The translations under genes and the position numbers were made by a program. The notes beneath the pieces are model-generated. The model was not told the origin of the DNA and did not search any database. It saw nothing but the letters and a program-made list of their open reading frames with translations. DNA of 64,000 nt. Source: Promerops cafer. Lineage: Eukaryota; Chordata; Aves; Passeriformes; Nectariniidae. The stretch is taken from assembly GCA_013398275.1 (NCBI GenBank), contig VZSE01005034.1:1570173-1634172 (forward strand), written 5' to 3'. Shown piece by piece: positions 1 through 12,279 of this stretch. The number at the start of each line of letters is the position of its first letter. Position 1 is the stretch's first letter.

Positions 1-3000
1 AAAGCTTTCATGCAATGTAAGAACTCTTCATCTTTTTGAGAATTTCTGAGGTGCTTCGGTGAGAGGGAGAAGGGACTCTCCTGAAAAGAAAGATCTCCTA
101 CCTGCTTCCTCCCTCTCGCCCCTGACCTGTTCTGGTTCACAAGGATGTCCATACACTGCAAGAAAAGGGCAGGGCACAACCCTGCTGTTTTATTGATTAT
201 CCCACCTCACATCTGACTAGGGTAGAAATAAAACTTCTCTTGCTAATAAAGCCAGTAAGAAACAAGTCAGAGATGTGAGCAAATTTTATGTTTATTTTGG
301 TGACTACAGAAAGAAAAACACCTGTACATCACTGATACTTGCAAAGCAGTATGAAACACCTATTCTCCACTTCCTAGAAAAAAATTTGTGGTATAGAACT
401 GCTATTTTCTTAAAATCTGCAATGTGAATTCTAATGTTGTGTAATTTGATTCTGCAAATGGTGTGTAAAGAAGGAATTCAATGTGCTGTTACTGGATACA
501 TCTGGGTACACATCCAGTAGCCTTCTCCACTGAAGTACCACCTTATTAGAGTGTGGTGCAGGGGAGTGATTAAATTCACTTTGGATGCAATCACTAATAA
601 GCACAGATTTGCTATGTCACATAATTGCCAGGAGTGAATTCTTACAGCCAAGTCAAATGCCAGGAAAATAAAGGGAGTTAATAGTGAGACACTGACAGAC
701 ACTGATATAGAAGGTGCTGCTACAATTTCTGATCACCACAAAGAAAGCAGGGATCTTAACTCAGACCTTTCCTAAATGTCATAAGAGAGGAATCAAGGCC
801 AACATCTTTGCATCTGCTCACACAGATGTCCCCACTGGCCAGCAGCCATTTCTCACAGAAGATGTGATTCCTCAGCTACCAAAACCTGCCTGTTGAAGAT
901 TTCCCATCCGAATGTGTGACACAGCCAGGGATGGCAATACATAACTCTGAAAAGCAACATCCTTCCCTCATTCAGTGCCTATCTCAAAGAGACAGGTAAC
1001 TTTCGTAACTTGATGAAAAGATCTCTTATCTTTAATTTGATTTCAAATGAGTCCACACAAGTATTATTACTTTTTTCCACTCCTCCTCTTTATATTCCTC
1101 ATTTTGATACCAGGAAGAGCAAGAGCATTTTTTCACTTCCATCCAAACCAACATGACAAGTCTCTTCACTCTTTTTAAAATGATCAAAAAATTTCCTGTT
1201 TAAAGGAGGAAATTTCAAAATAAACATAAACATTAAAAAAATGAAAGGCTAACGTTTAAGATCTCACCATAGCTCCTTTATCAGAAAAGGTTCAGCTTTT
1301 CCCTAAAAATTAAAGTTGATTAAAACAAAATTTGTCTGAACTCAGTGCTTTGGCCGCTGTCAAAAGACTGTCAAAGTCTTTTTTCTTCCACATACCAAAT
1401 TACAAAGAAAATTCAATCATATCATCTTGAGAACCAAAGAATGAAAATAACATCACTCAAGTGAGTTATCACCTTTGGTAACACTGAAAAAGCAACTCAA
1501 TTATTTTATTGCTTTAGATAACCAAAGACACAGTTGGGCAGAAATACGATCTAGTAGGCAACACATAGGAACTTACACTTTATCAGCCCAATCTTTAAAA
1601 CTGTCAGCATTTATTTGTGCATGAAAATAGAGTGCGACAAGGCACCTAATTAGGCTCTGCTTTTACTGCAATCCCATTACAGTCAAAGCCAATTAGACGT
1701 AACACCACGTTTTAAAATATGCAATTAATTATGATTAATCAACTGTCCATGCATTCACTTTGAACACAGAGAACTTGAAATGGAACAGTAAAACAAGGTC
1801 CTGGTTCTGTTCAAAGCAGCTTTGACCTTCTTTACTGAAAGCCTTTTATGAATTGCACAGATGTTCAGAAAGAAGAATAAAGTTTCAACATGCAGCAGTT
1901 TAACACACTCTTCACAAGCAGAGGATTGTGAGCCTTTTCCAGAGGTTTTAACTGTCAGGGCCTTGAGTGCACTAGTAATTTTCAACTGCCCAGCGTGGCC
2001 CCACTTGTGACCCCTCTTTCCCCCTATACAGAACCCCTGAGCAGTGGTACAGGAGTGGCTGTGTCCAGCCATGGGAAGGGCTATTGAAGGAGCTGTCTCT
2101 GCCCACTGTGTTCACATATCCACGGGGAAATGGGGTTCTGGTGAGTGAGGATATCAGCCTCAGCTCCTGGCTTGCTCCCCTTTTGCTACACCTTGGCATT
2201 AAACCTCCCTTGATGAGCTCACCTGTAATGGGTCTTCCAAAACTTCACCGTGCTCACAGACTGCCCCATTTTTTAAAGCACACTAACTAGAGCTCTGGCT
2301 TTTCTGCTAAGGCTGCAGTGTTATCCTTAGCTCTCTAAAGTATTGTTGGACTTAAACTGCAGAAGTATAAAGAAAGGGAAATTCCGTATAGGAACACAGC
2401 AGGCTGTTAGAGGATTTGATATAGATGTGGTTAAAGAATATTGGCTTTTAAATTTCTACAAATACGATTATGGAGAGGATTTTAAATGGCCACCAGATGT
2501 CCTCATTTTTATATAAACTTTCAGACCCCTGGTACTGTGGGCCGGATATATACCTTAAAGCTGAATACCTGTGGTAGCAGATAAAAATCTTCATGTGAGA
2601 TGACAGACTGCTTTTTATGAGAAAATTTTAAAGGTGATTGCAATAAGACTAGCTGTTCTATTCTGAGAGTTTTAATTTAAACATAGCATAAACTTTTCTT
2701 AAAAATATAAAATGCAAAAGGCTTTCAGTGGCTACATCTGAGGCAAGCAGATAATCAATGCAATAACTTTTAATCTGAAGCAGTCAATTTATTCTTCAGA
2801 CAAACACTGCAATCGATACTTCTTGAACATCAAAATGGGGAAGCTTCCTTTATAGTGATGCTCAGTGATTCCCCGAGTGCTTTAAAATGGTGCCAACAGT
2901 CATTCACACAGGATAAAATACAGAAGTTTCTGCCTGACTAGTAGGATGATCCCAAAACTCAGGGGAAACTAATAATCCCTGCTAACCTGGTTGATTGTGC

Positions 3001-5333
3001 TCAAATCATTTGAAACTTGGTCTCTATCCAGCCAACTAACCAGATACATAATAACCAGCTAACCAGACACCTAATAACTAGTCTTTCCCAACAGTAGGCT
3101 CAGGATCTTCTTTTCTCTGTAATCCATAATTCCAGCTATGTAGTAGGGAATTCAAAAAAGGAATTATTACACTAACAGTAAAAGAGATGCAGGGAAAACA
3201 AAGGGTGTTGAGTCCTTCACACCTCACTGCAGCACCCACACCAAGGCAGTGGGAGACACAGCAATGATCACTATCATGAACAGGATTACTGCTGACAAAC
3301 CATGAAGGCAGTGCATTTAAATTAATTTAATTTGTTTTATATCATCCCAAACTCCTCAGCAATTTTTCACTTACGCTGTTGCTCACTGGGCAAGTGGCTA
3401 GGTGGGTACTGCTCAGATGACAGCACAGGGCAGGAGAGAGGAGTTGATCTAAATCAAGTCTCCTGACTGTTCCAGGAAACTCCTGACTAGACAGAAAAGT
3501 GATTAATATTTGATGGATAAATTCCAGCTTCAATTATTATTTTGATGTCTAAATTGGAAAAAATAATTCTGGCAACAAAGCCAGATACCTGAAGTCTTCA
3601 AGGATTATCAAGGCAAAAGGGGTTACAGTTTTGTGTTTTATTACCACTTAACTGCCTATCCTTGGGCATTAACACCTAAAAAAAGTTTGACATTTGGCAC
3701 TGTAAAGGAGACTCTGAAAAAAGTTTCTTTAAAGTACTGCAGTGAGAGAAAATGCACAAATCCATTCTAACAGGACATTTACTCACAGTTCCATGAAAAA
3801 CACTTCATGTCAATGATGCCTACAAAGCGACGTGCAAAAGCAGGTGTACCCAGCTGGGGGATAAACCTTGTTCAGTCGGTTCCTTAACATTGATCCCTTT
3901 GTGCTTCCTAATTCACAGATTTAAAAGTCATCTGCACATTCCCTGTTGCTGCATGTGTGAGACAGCACATATGAAAGCTGAGGCTCTTGCTGGGCAGGAA
4001 CAGGAAACAGCTGATCCACGCTGCAGGGGATCTGCAAATTGGTATCAGAGTGGGGTTTTACAGCTTTTTAAACTGCCTGTCATGTAAGAGCAGTTAGGTC
4101 TAACTCCTGGCTGGAGCATGGGCTTGTAGGAAGAGCTTAGAAAGGGGAAATGGTTTTTACAGCTGTCACCAAAACTTTGATACATTTCAGTAGGAAACTG
4201 CAGGCTGAGAAGAATGAAGTCAGGCTGCAAAACCACACTCAAAAATCCAACGAAGCAATCAGTACCTTCAGCAACCTTAGGCTTTCCCCATTTATCTTTT
4301 AAATACGCTGCCTTGAAGAGCTGACACAATGTTAGCCAATCTCGCCTCAAACAGCACTGCACCTCCAGCTGGGCTCACATCTGTGCCCTGCTTCGATGCT
4401 TCTCTGACTCCCACAGCTCCACCAGGCTACTGGCTGATAGTTGGTGTCTCCAGTACCACACCTGCTCTAGCCAAGCAGAGACGTTTAAATTCCTCATATG
4501 GAACATGTAGAGCTCAGCCCAACTTTGCTGCAGCTAAAGCAAACTGTACCTGCACCTCAAGCCAAGACAGAGGTTCATCCAACCTTCACTCAACCCTCAT
4601 TCAACAGCAATTTTATGTGTCCAGCAAGAGCTGCTTTTGGGTAGGGGAACAGCAGCTTGGTGCCTCCTCAGTCACCTCTGCTTGCTTCAGCCAGTGCCAG
4701 TGCAACACAGACCAGTGCTGAGCCTTCAAGGAGCTTGTGCACATCTGGACCTGCCCCTCCCCCAGGGAGCCAAAAGGTCCTGAGGAAGCAGGATCCAACC
4801 CAAATGAGAAATCTGTAGCGCTCTAAGCCTAAAATTAAACAGAAGACTACAGCTAGTAGACAAAAATACTCAACATTTCACCTCAAGATAGTTTTCCTTT
4901 TAGCATGGAAACAAAAAAAAAAAAAACAAAACAAACCCAAAGACTTAAGGACCTACAGATACAGCTGCTGCAGACACAAAGACCAGGGTTCTTAGAAAAA
5001 GTATTCTATTGAGAGTTATTATAAATTTATAAGCATTTATTGACATTTCAATGTATCTCCATTAGGTCTCCTCTCATTAATTGCATGCTCCTTTAAAAAC
5101 AAAGCTTAACCTTCAGAATATTCCACATGCAATGCATTAAAACAAGTATTATCTAACATGATAAATATCTGTATGCCCTAACAAAACAAAAAACAACAAC
5201 CATGCAGCTGATATCTAGGTAAAAATTACTTCTGATTTTTAGACACAGTGAAAAACAACTCATTTACGTATCACTGCTTAGACAAAACCTGCAACACCCG
5301 ACTTGGGATTGCTGAGCTATCTATCCCACAAAC
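1..5333 (-). other. BMPR1B: BMPR1B intron downstream of first coding exon
   Basis: This is the intron that follows the first coding exon, truncated by the window edge. I looked for the next expected exon (T-D-G-Y-C-F and the G-S-D-F-Q-C-R region) on the minus strand and did not find it, so it should lie to the left of the window. The stretch is AT-rich with no open frame worth calling. It contains a 23-bp tandem duplication (3036-3081), a poly-A tract near 4914-4935, a homeodomain-site-rich block at about 1640-1750 and a splice-competent-looking pseudoexon at 102-155. Confidence 0.8.
3036..3081. repeat. 23-bp tandem duplication
   Basis: CTAACCAGATACATAATAAC plus CAG is followed by a second copy with three substitutions (CTAACCAGACACCTAATAAC plus TAG). 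It is an old local duplication within the intron. Confidence 0.85.
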
Positions 5334-5490
5334 CTGCAGGTGTTGTTGACCGAGTCCTCAGGGCAGTGGTGGTGGCACTGGCAGGACAGCTTCTTCTGGG
5401 GAGGAGCAGGGGCTGTACTCTCACCATCCTTTCTGGTCTCCACGCTCAGCTTGCCAGAACTTCGCAAGGGCATGTTGTCTAGAAAACTGG
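5334..5490 (-). CDS. BMPR1B: BMPR1B first shared coding exon (partial gene)
   Basis: This exon encodes the N-terminus of bone morphogenetic protein receptor type 1B (ALK6), a single-pass type I serine/threonine kinase receptor that binds BMP/GDF ligands at the cell surface and signals through SMAD1/5/8. Seen: reading leftward, a long pyrimidine tract ending CTCTTACAG precedes the exon at 5490. ATG is at 5473-5471 with A at -3. Then 46 codons begin MPLRSSGKLSVETRK and end with SCQCHHHCPEDSVNNTC, followed by AG and a GTTTGT donor at 5333. The exon thus ends in phase 2, splitting a Ser codon (AG|N), as expected before the known S-T-D-G-Y continuation. From memory, this matches the human and chicken proteins almost residue for residue around the CxCHHHC cysteines, the start of the activin-receptor ectodomain. 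Upstream of the ATG the frame stays open to the acceptor (SFLDN), which fits the N-terminally extended isoform. No transmembrane segment or kinase is here; those exons lie beyond the left edge. The call rests on recalled homology plus splice signals. Confidence 0.95.
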
Positions 5491-8400
5491 CTGTAAGAGA
5501 GGAAGAAAAAGAAACAGGCTTTTAACTACTTCTAGCTATCAAAATTTAAGAAAGTTATTTGAGATGAGCATTCACTACAGAGTGTTCTGTAGTTTGAAAT
5601 GGTCACCATGGTTGAGGATTATTGGACCTCGGTGGTATTAGATCAAAGGTACTGATGTTCGAGTTCTGCCACTGCCAAGAGATATATTGTGCTTTTATTA
5701 TTATATATTGCACAGTACAGCTTTTCTTCTATTGCATTACACAGGTCAAATCCTTACTTACACCTTTGAGCTTTCTTCATCTCTACAGCACTCGGCACAG
5801 ATCTACATTCACTGAACCCCATAAAAATCAGTGGGATTTATGGCACTCCAGGCAGAACAGAACATGGGCATACACTTTAAAATAAAGTCTTAACAGAAAG
5901 TGATGTTCTTTCAAATTCAACAGCACGTTCTGTCACTGAATTGCAAAAGCATTGCTTGGAAAACAAGAGAAAGAGCTCCTTTCTGTGAAAGAAAAGTCTA
6001 TAAACAAAGTAAAAGAGAAGAATGTGGTTTCAGATGAACAATGCTGAAATATATGGAGGTGATTATTTCTAAAAATATCAGAGTACTGAATTTCCATGGA
6101 GCTGGTGGAGTACAGCTGGAGATGCTGGTGATCGTCTAGGAGCTGTTTAAGCAACCTCCTTCCCCCAGATCGACTCATAAATATCAGCTTTCAGTCCTTG
6201 TAAAAGTTTTAAGCCTCAAAGACAAAAATGAGATTAGCATGAAAAGCTTTGACTGGCAGTTCCTCACTCTCCTTTTGATTCCCTGTAAGAAATCTTACCA
6301 AAGGGTCACTTAAAAGCAACTGTCTCCAACAGAGTAGCTGAAGAGCAGGCTTGAAGTTCTTGATTTAGTGTTAAGTCTTTACAAACAATTGGTATTATAA
6401 TTATTTTGATTGCCCTTTACTCTAAAATTTTCCCAAATCTCCATCATTAGGACTGATTTACTGTGGAGCTGACAAAAAAAAAATTGTATCTTTTTTAGCT
6501 CCCTAGGGACAGATAAGGTGGGCAAACAGGCAGAGGGGATGGGGAAAAGTAGCTACACTTCAGGGCTTGGATTGGAATCAACAACTGAGGTGAGAGTGAG
6601 GCTGAACGACTCTGAAGCAGTGAAAGGCTGGAAGAAACACGGGGCTGTTCTACCAGTCCTTGCTCTTAGGAGGACAGAAAAAGCCCAGTCTGGGCTCCTG
6701 GGAGCACAGGACCAGCCAGGGCACATCATGCCTCCAGCTGCATATCCCTCCTCTCCTGTGCCAGCTCTGGTAGCACAGGATAAGCACAAATAGGCACTGG
6801 GAACAACAGCTGGCAGACAGGCTTCAGTTTTCTGCAGTGTGACATGAGACAGTGCAAGCTTATCCCCAGTAAAGCCAGAAAAAACCTCTAACTTGTTAGC
6901 TCTGGGAGAAATGGGGCTTTGCACACAAGATCACTGCATTTAGAGAAGTGCTAGCCTTTTTAACATAGCCCTTGCACTCCTTGCACATTCCTTGCACAAG
7001 AGGTGTATTAATAATATTAGGGTGATACACATGAAAGAGAATCATTCACCATGCCAGACTAATACTCCTATGAAACACAAAACTCATACAGCTTGACCTT
7101 TGCTCAGTACCTCTGCATCCCACTGAAACCAACTGGCTTCCTGATTAGCTGACCTCTGTCTGAAGTCAAACCAGACAACCAGTTACAAAACATACACAAA
7201 CCATGGGCTTGTAACCCCTGTGCCCAGCACTAAGATATAAACTGGATTCATGACTCAACTGGCTGTCACTCCCATACTGTTTTCACTAGCATTTGACAAA
7301 ATCAGAACTAAATGAATGAGTTCACTCAAGATGCAGTGTGTGTATGTGTTGTTGTGTACTTGCAGCTGTACCTTAAGATGAAGTAGATGCTTAAATTAAT
7401 GGAAAAACAATGCACTGTTGTTTGTTTCTCCTAATATGATTAGGCAGCCTGTGTATAACAAATTAATATCAACAGATGTTTGTTCCCTGGGTCACAGGAT
7501 TGGGGATTACCTAAATTCTCTTTCAAACAGCAATTTTTGTCAGTATTACTTTGTTACCATTGGATGGGGAATATTCAACGATTAATATTCCTGTCAAGGA
7601 TTTTCAGACTTCAAGCACATGAGGCAACCAAATGAACTTCTAGTTCATGAGTGTAATAGTTTGCTCTGTACATAATTTCCACAGCTCTTTCTACAAGCTA
7701 CCTGCAGTTTTAGCAGGGATCTTTTCCCAACAAGGACTGCAAAGACAAAAGTTTCTTACACCTAGCACAAAAAAAAGGGGAAAGGTTTAATTACACATTT
7801 GATGGTGCCTGAATATGTTAAATTCAGGCAGCTAAATACCATCCTCATAATATATACAACCACAGATCATTTGTTTTTCCAACAAGCATATAAGACAGTC
7901 ATACCCCAACACAATCTGTGGCCTTCATTCATCAGCGATGTGATCATGAACAGCTTCTGCTAAACTTGCCATAAACAACAGCTTACACCCCTAGACCTGG
8001 TTGTGCTCTCAGATATAACAAGACAGGCAGAAGTTGCTGAACTGGAATCAAAAATCTGAAGTACTATCAAAACATCGCAGGAGGCTATTTAGAGATGTAG
8101 TTTGGTTTTGGGAAAATTTAGGAGAGATAGGCTGGCATTCAAATTTACACCTTGTTGAAATTAGGAATGTGGCCTAGTATTTTGCTTCCACCTAATGCCC
8201 AGGGTCAAAGCTAGCGCAGAATCATTGCAGTTCAGTGTCAAATATATTAAATGCAATAAAACTAAAATAAGCAGGAATAAGACACTTTCAATCAAGCTCT
8301 TTTCTGTCTTCTAAAATGTAAAACTCTTCTCACTCTATTCTCTTGCTCCTTTCGTGCCTTCATTTCCTGGCTGCTAGCTAAAATGATGGGCAGATCTTTT

Positions 8401-11400
8401 GCCTCTGAAATTCAGGTGCCTCACCCAGCAGATAACTGTGAAACGTGTAAGAACTCTTCTCCTCCCACTCAGAGCTGAGTTTCAACAAGGTCTCGACTTC
8501 TATGTCTGCTTGACTTCAGCGCAGAAAGGTTTTCCAAGAGTCCCTTCCCCAAAAGGAAGTGTGTAGGAAGAAATTCACATGAGAAGTGGGGAGAACTTTC
8601 CAGCTTGGCAACAAGTTCCTCCTGACTTCAGGTGTGAAAAGCACAGTTTGGGATAGTGAACAGTTTGGGATAGTTCATGTTGCATTTGCTGCTGTTCTGT
8701 AACAAGCACATGTTGGTCATGCAGACCTGGCTCTGTCTAGGGTTTAGAAGCCCTTAGGGTTTTGAAAGTTCTCCTAGAGCCCTGAAAGCAAGAGATTCCA
8801 GGCTATTTAAGCTTGGCTGCTTCTTTGCTGTAGCCTATTCTGTTGCAGTCTGCTCATGGTCAGCTTCCCATTCCTGATGCACTGAGCACAGCTTGGGAGT
8901 ACTGCAGAAAAACAGCGGTATCAAAAAGAAGGTTATTTTAGTCTGCTGAGAAACTTACTGACTGCATCAGGGAATTCATCAAAGCAGTTGAGCACTCAAG
9001 TTCATGATCAGACTGGTACAGATTCATCAAGTTCAGCTGAGTTTCTCAGCTTAACTCTCTTTCTCCACTAAAATTCACCAGTATGTACAAAGCACCATCC
9101 ACCACAAGGACTGGCAGTCAGCTGCCAGGGCTTTGATGTCTCTTCGGAGTGCTACTCCTAGGAAGCATTTTCCTCTCTAGGACTGGGACCACTGAAAACT
9201 GTGATGTGATGGCCTCTGTTATGAATCTCTACCTGAGAATGGGGACTGTGTGCAGCATGCTACTGCTTTGTTTTTCCCATGTGTTAGTGTGTCTCTCCCT
9301 CCGTGCTTTGTGGTCCTTTACAGAAAGGAACATCTACAAAGATCCTGAATCCAGGAGAAGGAAAACAATGAAAATAAAGTACTGTAAAATGAAAGTCATT
9401 CTCATGGTCATAAAGGACAATGTTAATGTCTAATTTAAACTCCTACTAACCTCCACTGTCAACAAATAATCATTCTTGGATATGGTCTTCCATCTATCAG
9501 CACTAAGATTTGCAGCAAAATACTTTGCCATGTGGCAAACCCTTTCATGGCATTTCAGGGAGTTCTGCTGTAATTTTTTAAATGTGTGAGAAGAGTCATA
9601 GATCCCCACTCCACAATGATAATGAAGTAACTATGAGGATGAATGCCAGCTTGGTTTTAAACAATGTTGTTGTTTGTTGGTTTGACAGGTCTGCAGGCAG
9701 TGGTACCTCGCACACAAAAAGAAAATCACCTATTTAAGCTTAACATTGGCTCATGTAGGCGCAGAAGAAAAATATCTGATCTAGAGAGCCAGTCTCTCAG
9801 TGTACATTTAGACCTCAAACTCTCTGCCATGGCTGCCAGTAAGTACTTCAGCCCCTGCCAACTGTAGCCATAGTTATGTGATTTGGACAGAAATTTCTCC
9901 ACTAGAATCTGGATAAAGCCCAGTGACTCATTTCACACTGGCCCATAGCCATCGGATGGTAATGACTTTTGGGCACTGCTCCGATTCCACAAGTCTGGTA
10001 ATGTAGGAGGTGAAAAGCTCTTTATTCTGTTTTTCTGTATTCTGTGGTTTGACTTTTAAGCCATCCTGTCCCTGAAGGATGAAGAATTAGCAACAGTTAT
10101 CTTAACTGATTGATTTCTGTGCCACAGCTGTGAGACTTATATGGTCTCTATGCAGTGAAAAAAGCAAATCTCTCATGACCTTGCAGGAGTTCGTAAGGAG
10201 TAAAAGTCAGACTTGCTCCTTCCCCAAACAGATGCTAAGGACAGAAAAAAAAAAAAAAAAGTATCAGAGTTTTGTGCTTAGTCCTCTTTCTACACAGGGT
10301 ATTTGAAGGCTCAGATTGGTTCAGTACCATCCATTCACGTTTTCCCTGTCTAATAACAACATCTGGACACAGCATCCTCTGACTGGGAGCAAGGCTTACT
10401 GCTTCAGGGAAGGCACACACCTAAGAAGCTCGACATGTCACGGAGTAACTGTTCCAACTGCTCCTTTAGACTGGAAATTAAGGACATTCCTACAAAAGTG
10501 TCTGAACAGTAACTGAAAACAAACCAAAACAATGCAAACCCGAGAAGAAAATCCGTCAACTTGATAAAATAGTTAAGATGGAAATTTTAAACCAAAGATG
10601 ACTTCATCTATGTCCCGCACTAATCTACATAGTGTGCTTTTCCTCAAAACAGACTTTTATTAAAGTACAAAACTTTTTTGCAACATCCTGCTAGAGTTTC
10701 CTACACCATATCATAAACCACAGCCTGATGACTTCCCACCAGGCCAGGGTTATACCATCAACAGGACTGTTTTAGGAGAAAGGGAAATAAGTTACTGCTA
10801 ACTTGCTGTACTTTACGGTTACCAGATAGAAGAATTTCCATGGGATATTTTTTGGCAAATAATCAGCAATGAAAACACAGCACAGTTAAAAGACTTGAAA
10901 TAAATTACACCTCTTAACTCAGCCTGATCTACTGCGTAAAATAGTCAAGAGGTAACAGTTAAACACTTTTTTATTGGTGATAATTATGTAACAGAGAAGG
11001 AAAACTGGATTGTGACAGTTTCCCTTTGCTGGATATTCAAGGCTACCATAAAACTCAAGGAAACATCAGATGCTGAGACCTTCATATTTTTGATCCAAAA
11101 TTACAGTAAACAAAATCTGGCATTAATACACCAGAAAAAAACAAAACCAGCATGCTTTTGCCTTTCAGTGTGTGACTATATTGCACTAGTGAGCCGAAAC
11201 TGAGACTGGTATCAATCCATGTTTGAAAACAGTTGTTCCTTGATAGACATCCACTGTAATAAATGACATACTACAAGAAATGTAACATTGTAGGGCTTAT
11301 GTACAATTTGCACCATTTCCCACCTGTGCTGGATTTCCCGTACAACAAAATACAGAGAACCTACAAGTTACTCCTTCTCGTCTGTGTATTTCAAAATTTG

Positions 11401-12279
11401 GGGTGTTTTTATTTCTATTAATAATGCAAATAAGGTTTAAAATAAAATGTACTTTTAAACAACTTTTAAACAGGACAGTTTTATTTAGTTCCTGTCCATA
11501 TTCATAGAATTGCCACTGAGTGCCCATATAGCTACAAGCATCCAGCACCACTTTAAATGATGTCTTTATTTTTCACAATTATTAGCTAAAAAGTTTGGCA
11601 TGTAATGTAACAAGCTGTGACAAAGCCACCGAGAAAAGACCCTCCAAACTAATACCCATTCCATACTACTCAAAACTTACAAACACAAAGGTTTCTCTGG
11701 TAACACAGCCCATGAAAAATGCACATGTAATTTGCTGTCTGTTTTCCTCTCATTTCTGATGTCCACAGTTAATCTTTGACATATTTTTCATTTGGAAGAA
11801 AATGGGAATTGGTTGGCACATTTTTCATAGCATGTGACAATGTACCAACACAATGTAAAAAAAGTAGAAAAGAAACACAACTTTAAAACTTCCAAAGGAA
11901 AGTGCATGCAAAGTGTTTTATCCTGTCAGCTTGGACTCAGTAAAGCCTATCCTTATCGGCTGCAATTCCCCATTAATAAATATAACCCAACTGTGTCAAA
12001 CATCTTGCCTAATTCTACCTTCTACAATCCTTTGGTTCAATGTGTAAATGCCCCATGACAAAATAAAAGCTTTTAAAATGTCAATGTAAAATGTTAGTCT
12101 TCAATATTTGCCAAGATGAATGAGCAGGTAGTTCACATAATTCTCATTAAGATACCAACACAATTTCTTTATTTTTAATCCCTTTTCAAGAGCTGCACTT
12201 TACACAGCAAAGGTAAATGTGCTGGAGCTATCAATCTGGAACAATTAAATGCAATTGCTTCATAAATACTAAGGTGAGA
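5491..12279 (-). other. BMPR1B 5' intron, segment without recognised genes
   Basis: This intron segment starts at the acceptor of the coding exon. No exon is recognised. It is AT-rich sequence with a 17-bp tandem duplication at 8643-8676 (ACAGTTTGGGATAGT core), a 16-base poly-A at 10245-10260, and an AT-rich, possibly conserved block around 7430-7600. I searched the minus strand for an exon encoding a signal peptide, which the extended BMPR1B isoform needs, and did not see one here. Confidence 0.6.
8643..8676. repeat. 17-bp tandem duplication
   Basis: ACAGTTTGGGATAGTGA is followed directly by ACAGTTTGGGATAGTTC. A minor slippage duplication with no gene context beyond the intron. Confidence 0.9.

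Noticed and set aside
4329..4721. 130-codon Ser/Thr/Cys-containing plus-strand frame close to the BMPR1B exon
   Set aside because: No signal peptide, no family match, no flanking splice sites of note, and opposite strand to the gene.
1..5300. Second coding exon of BMPR1B (ectodomain continuation)
   Set aside because: I searched the minus strand for the expected T-D-G-Y-C-F and acidic/Cys motifs and found none, so it is probably left of the window.
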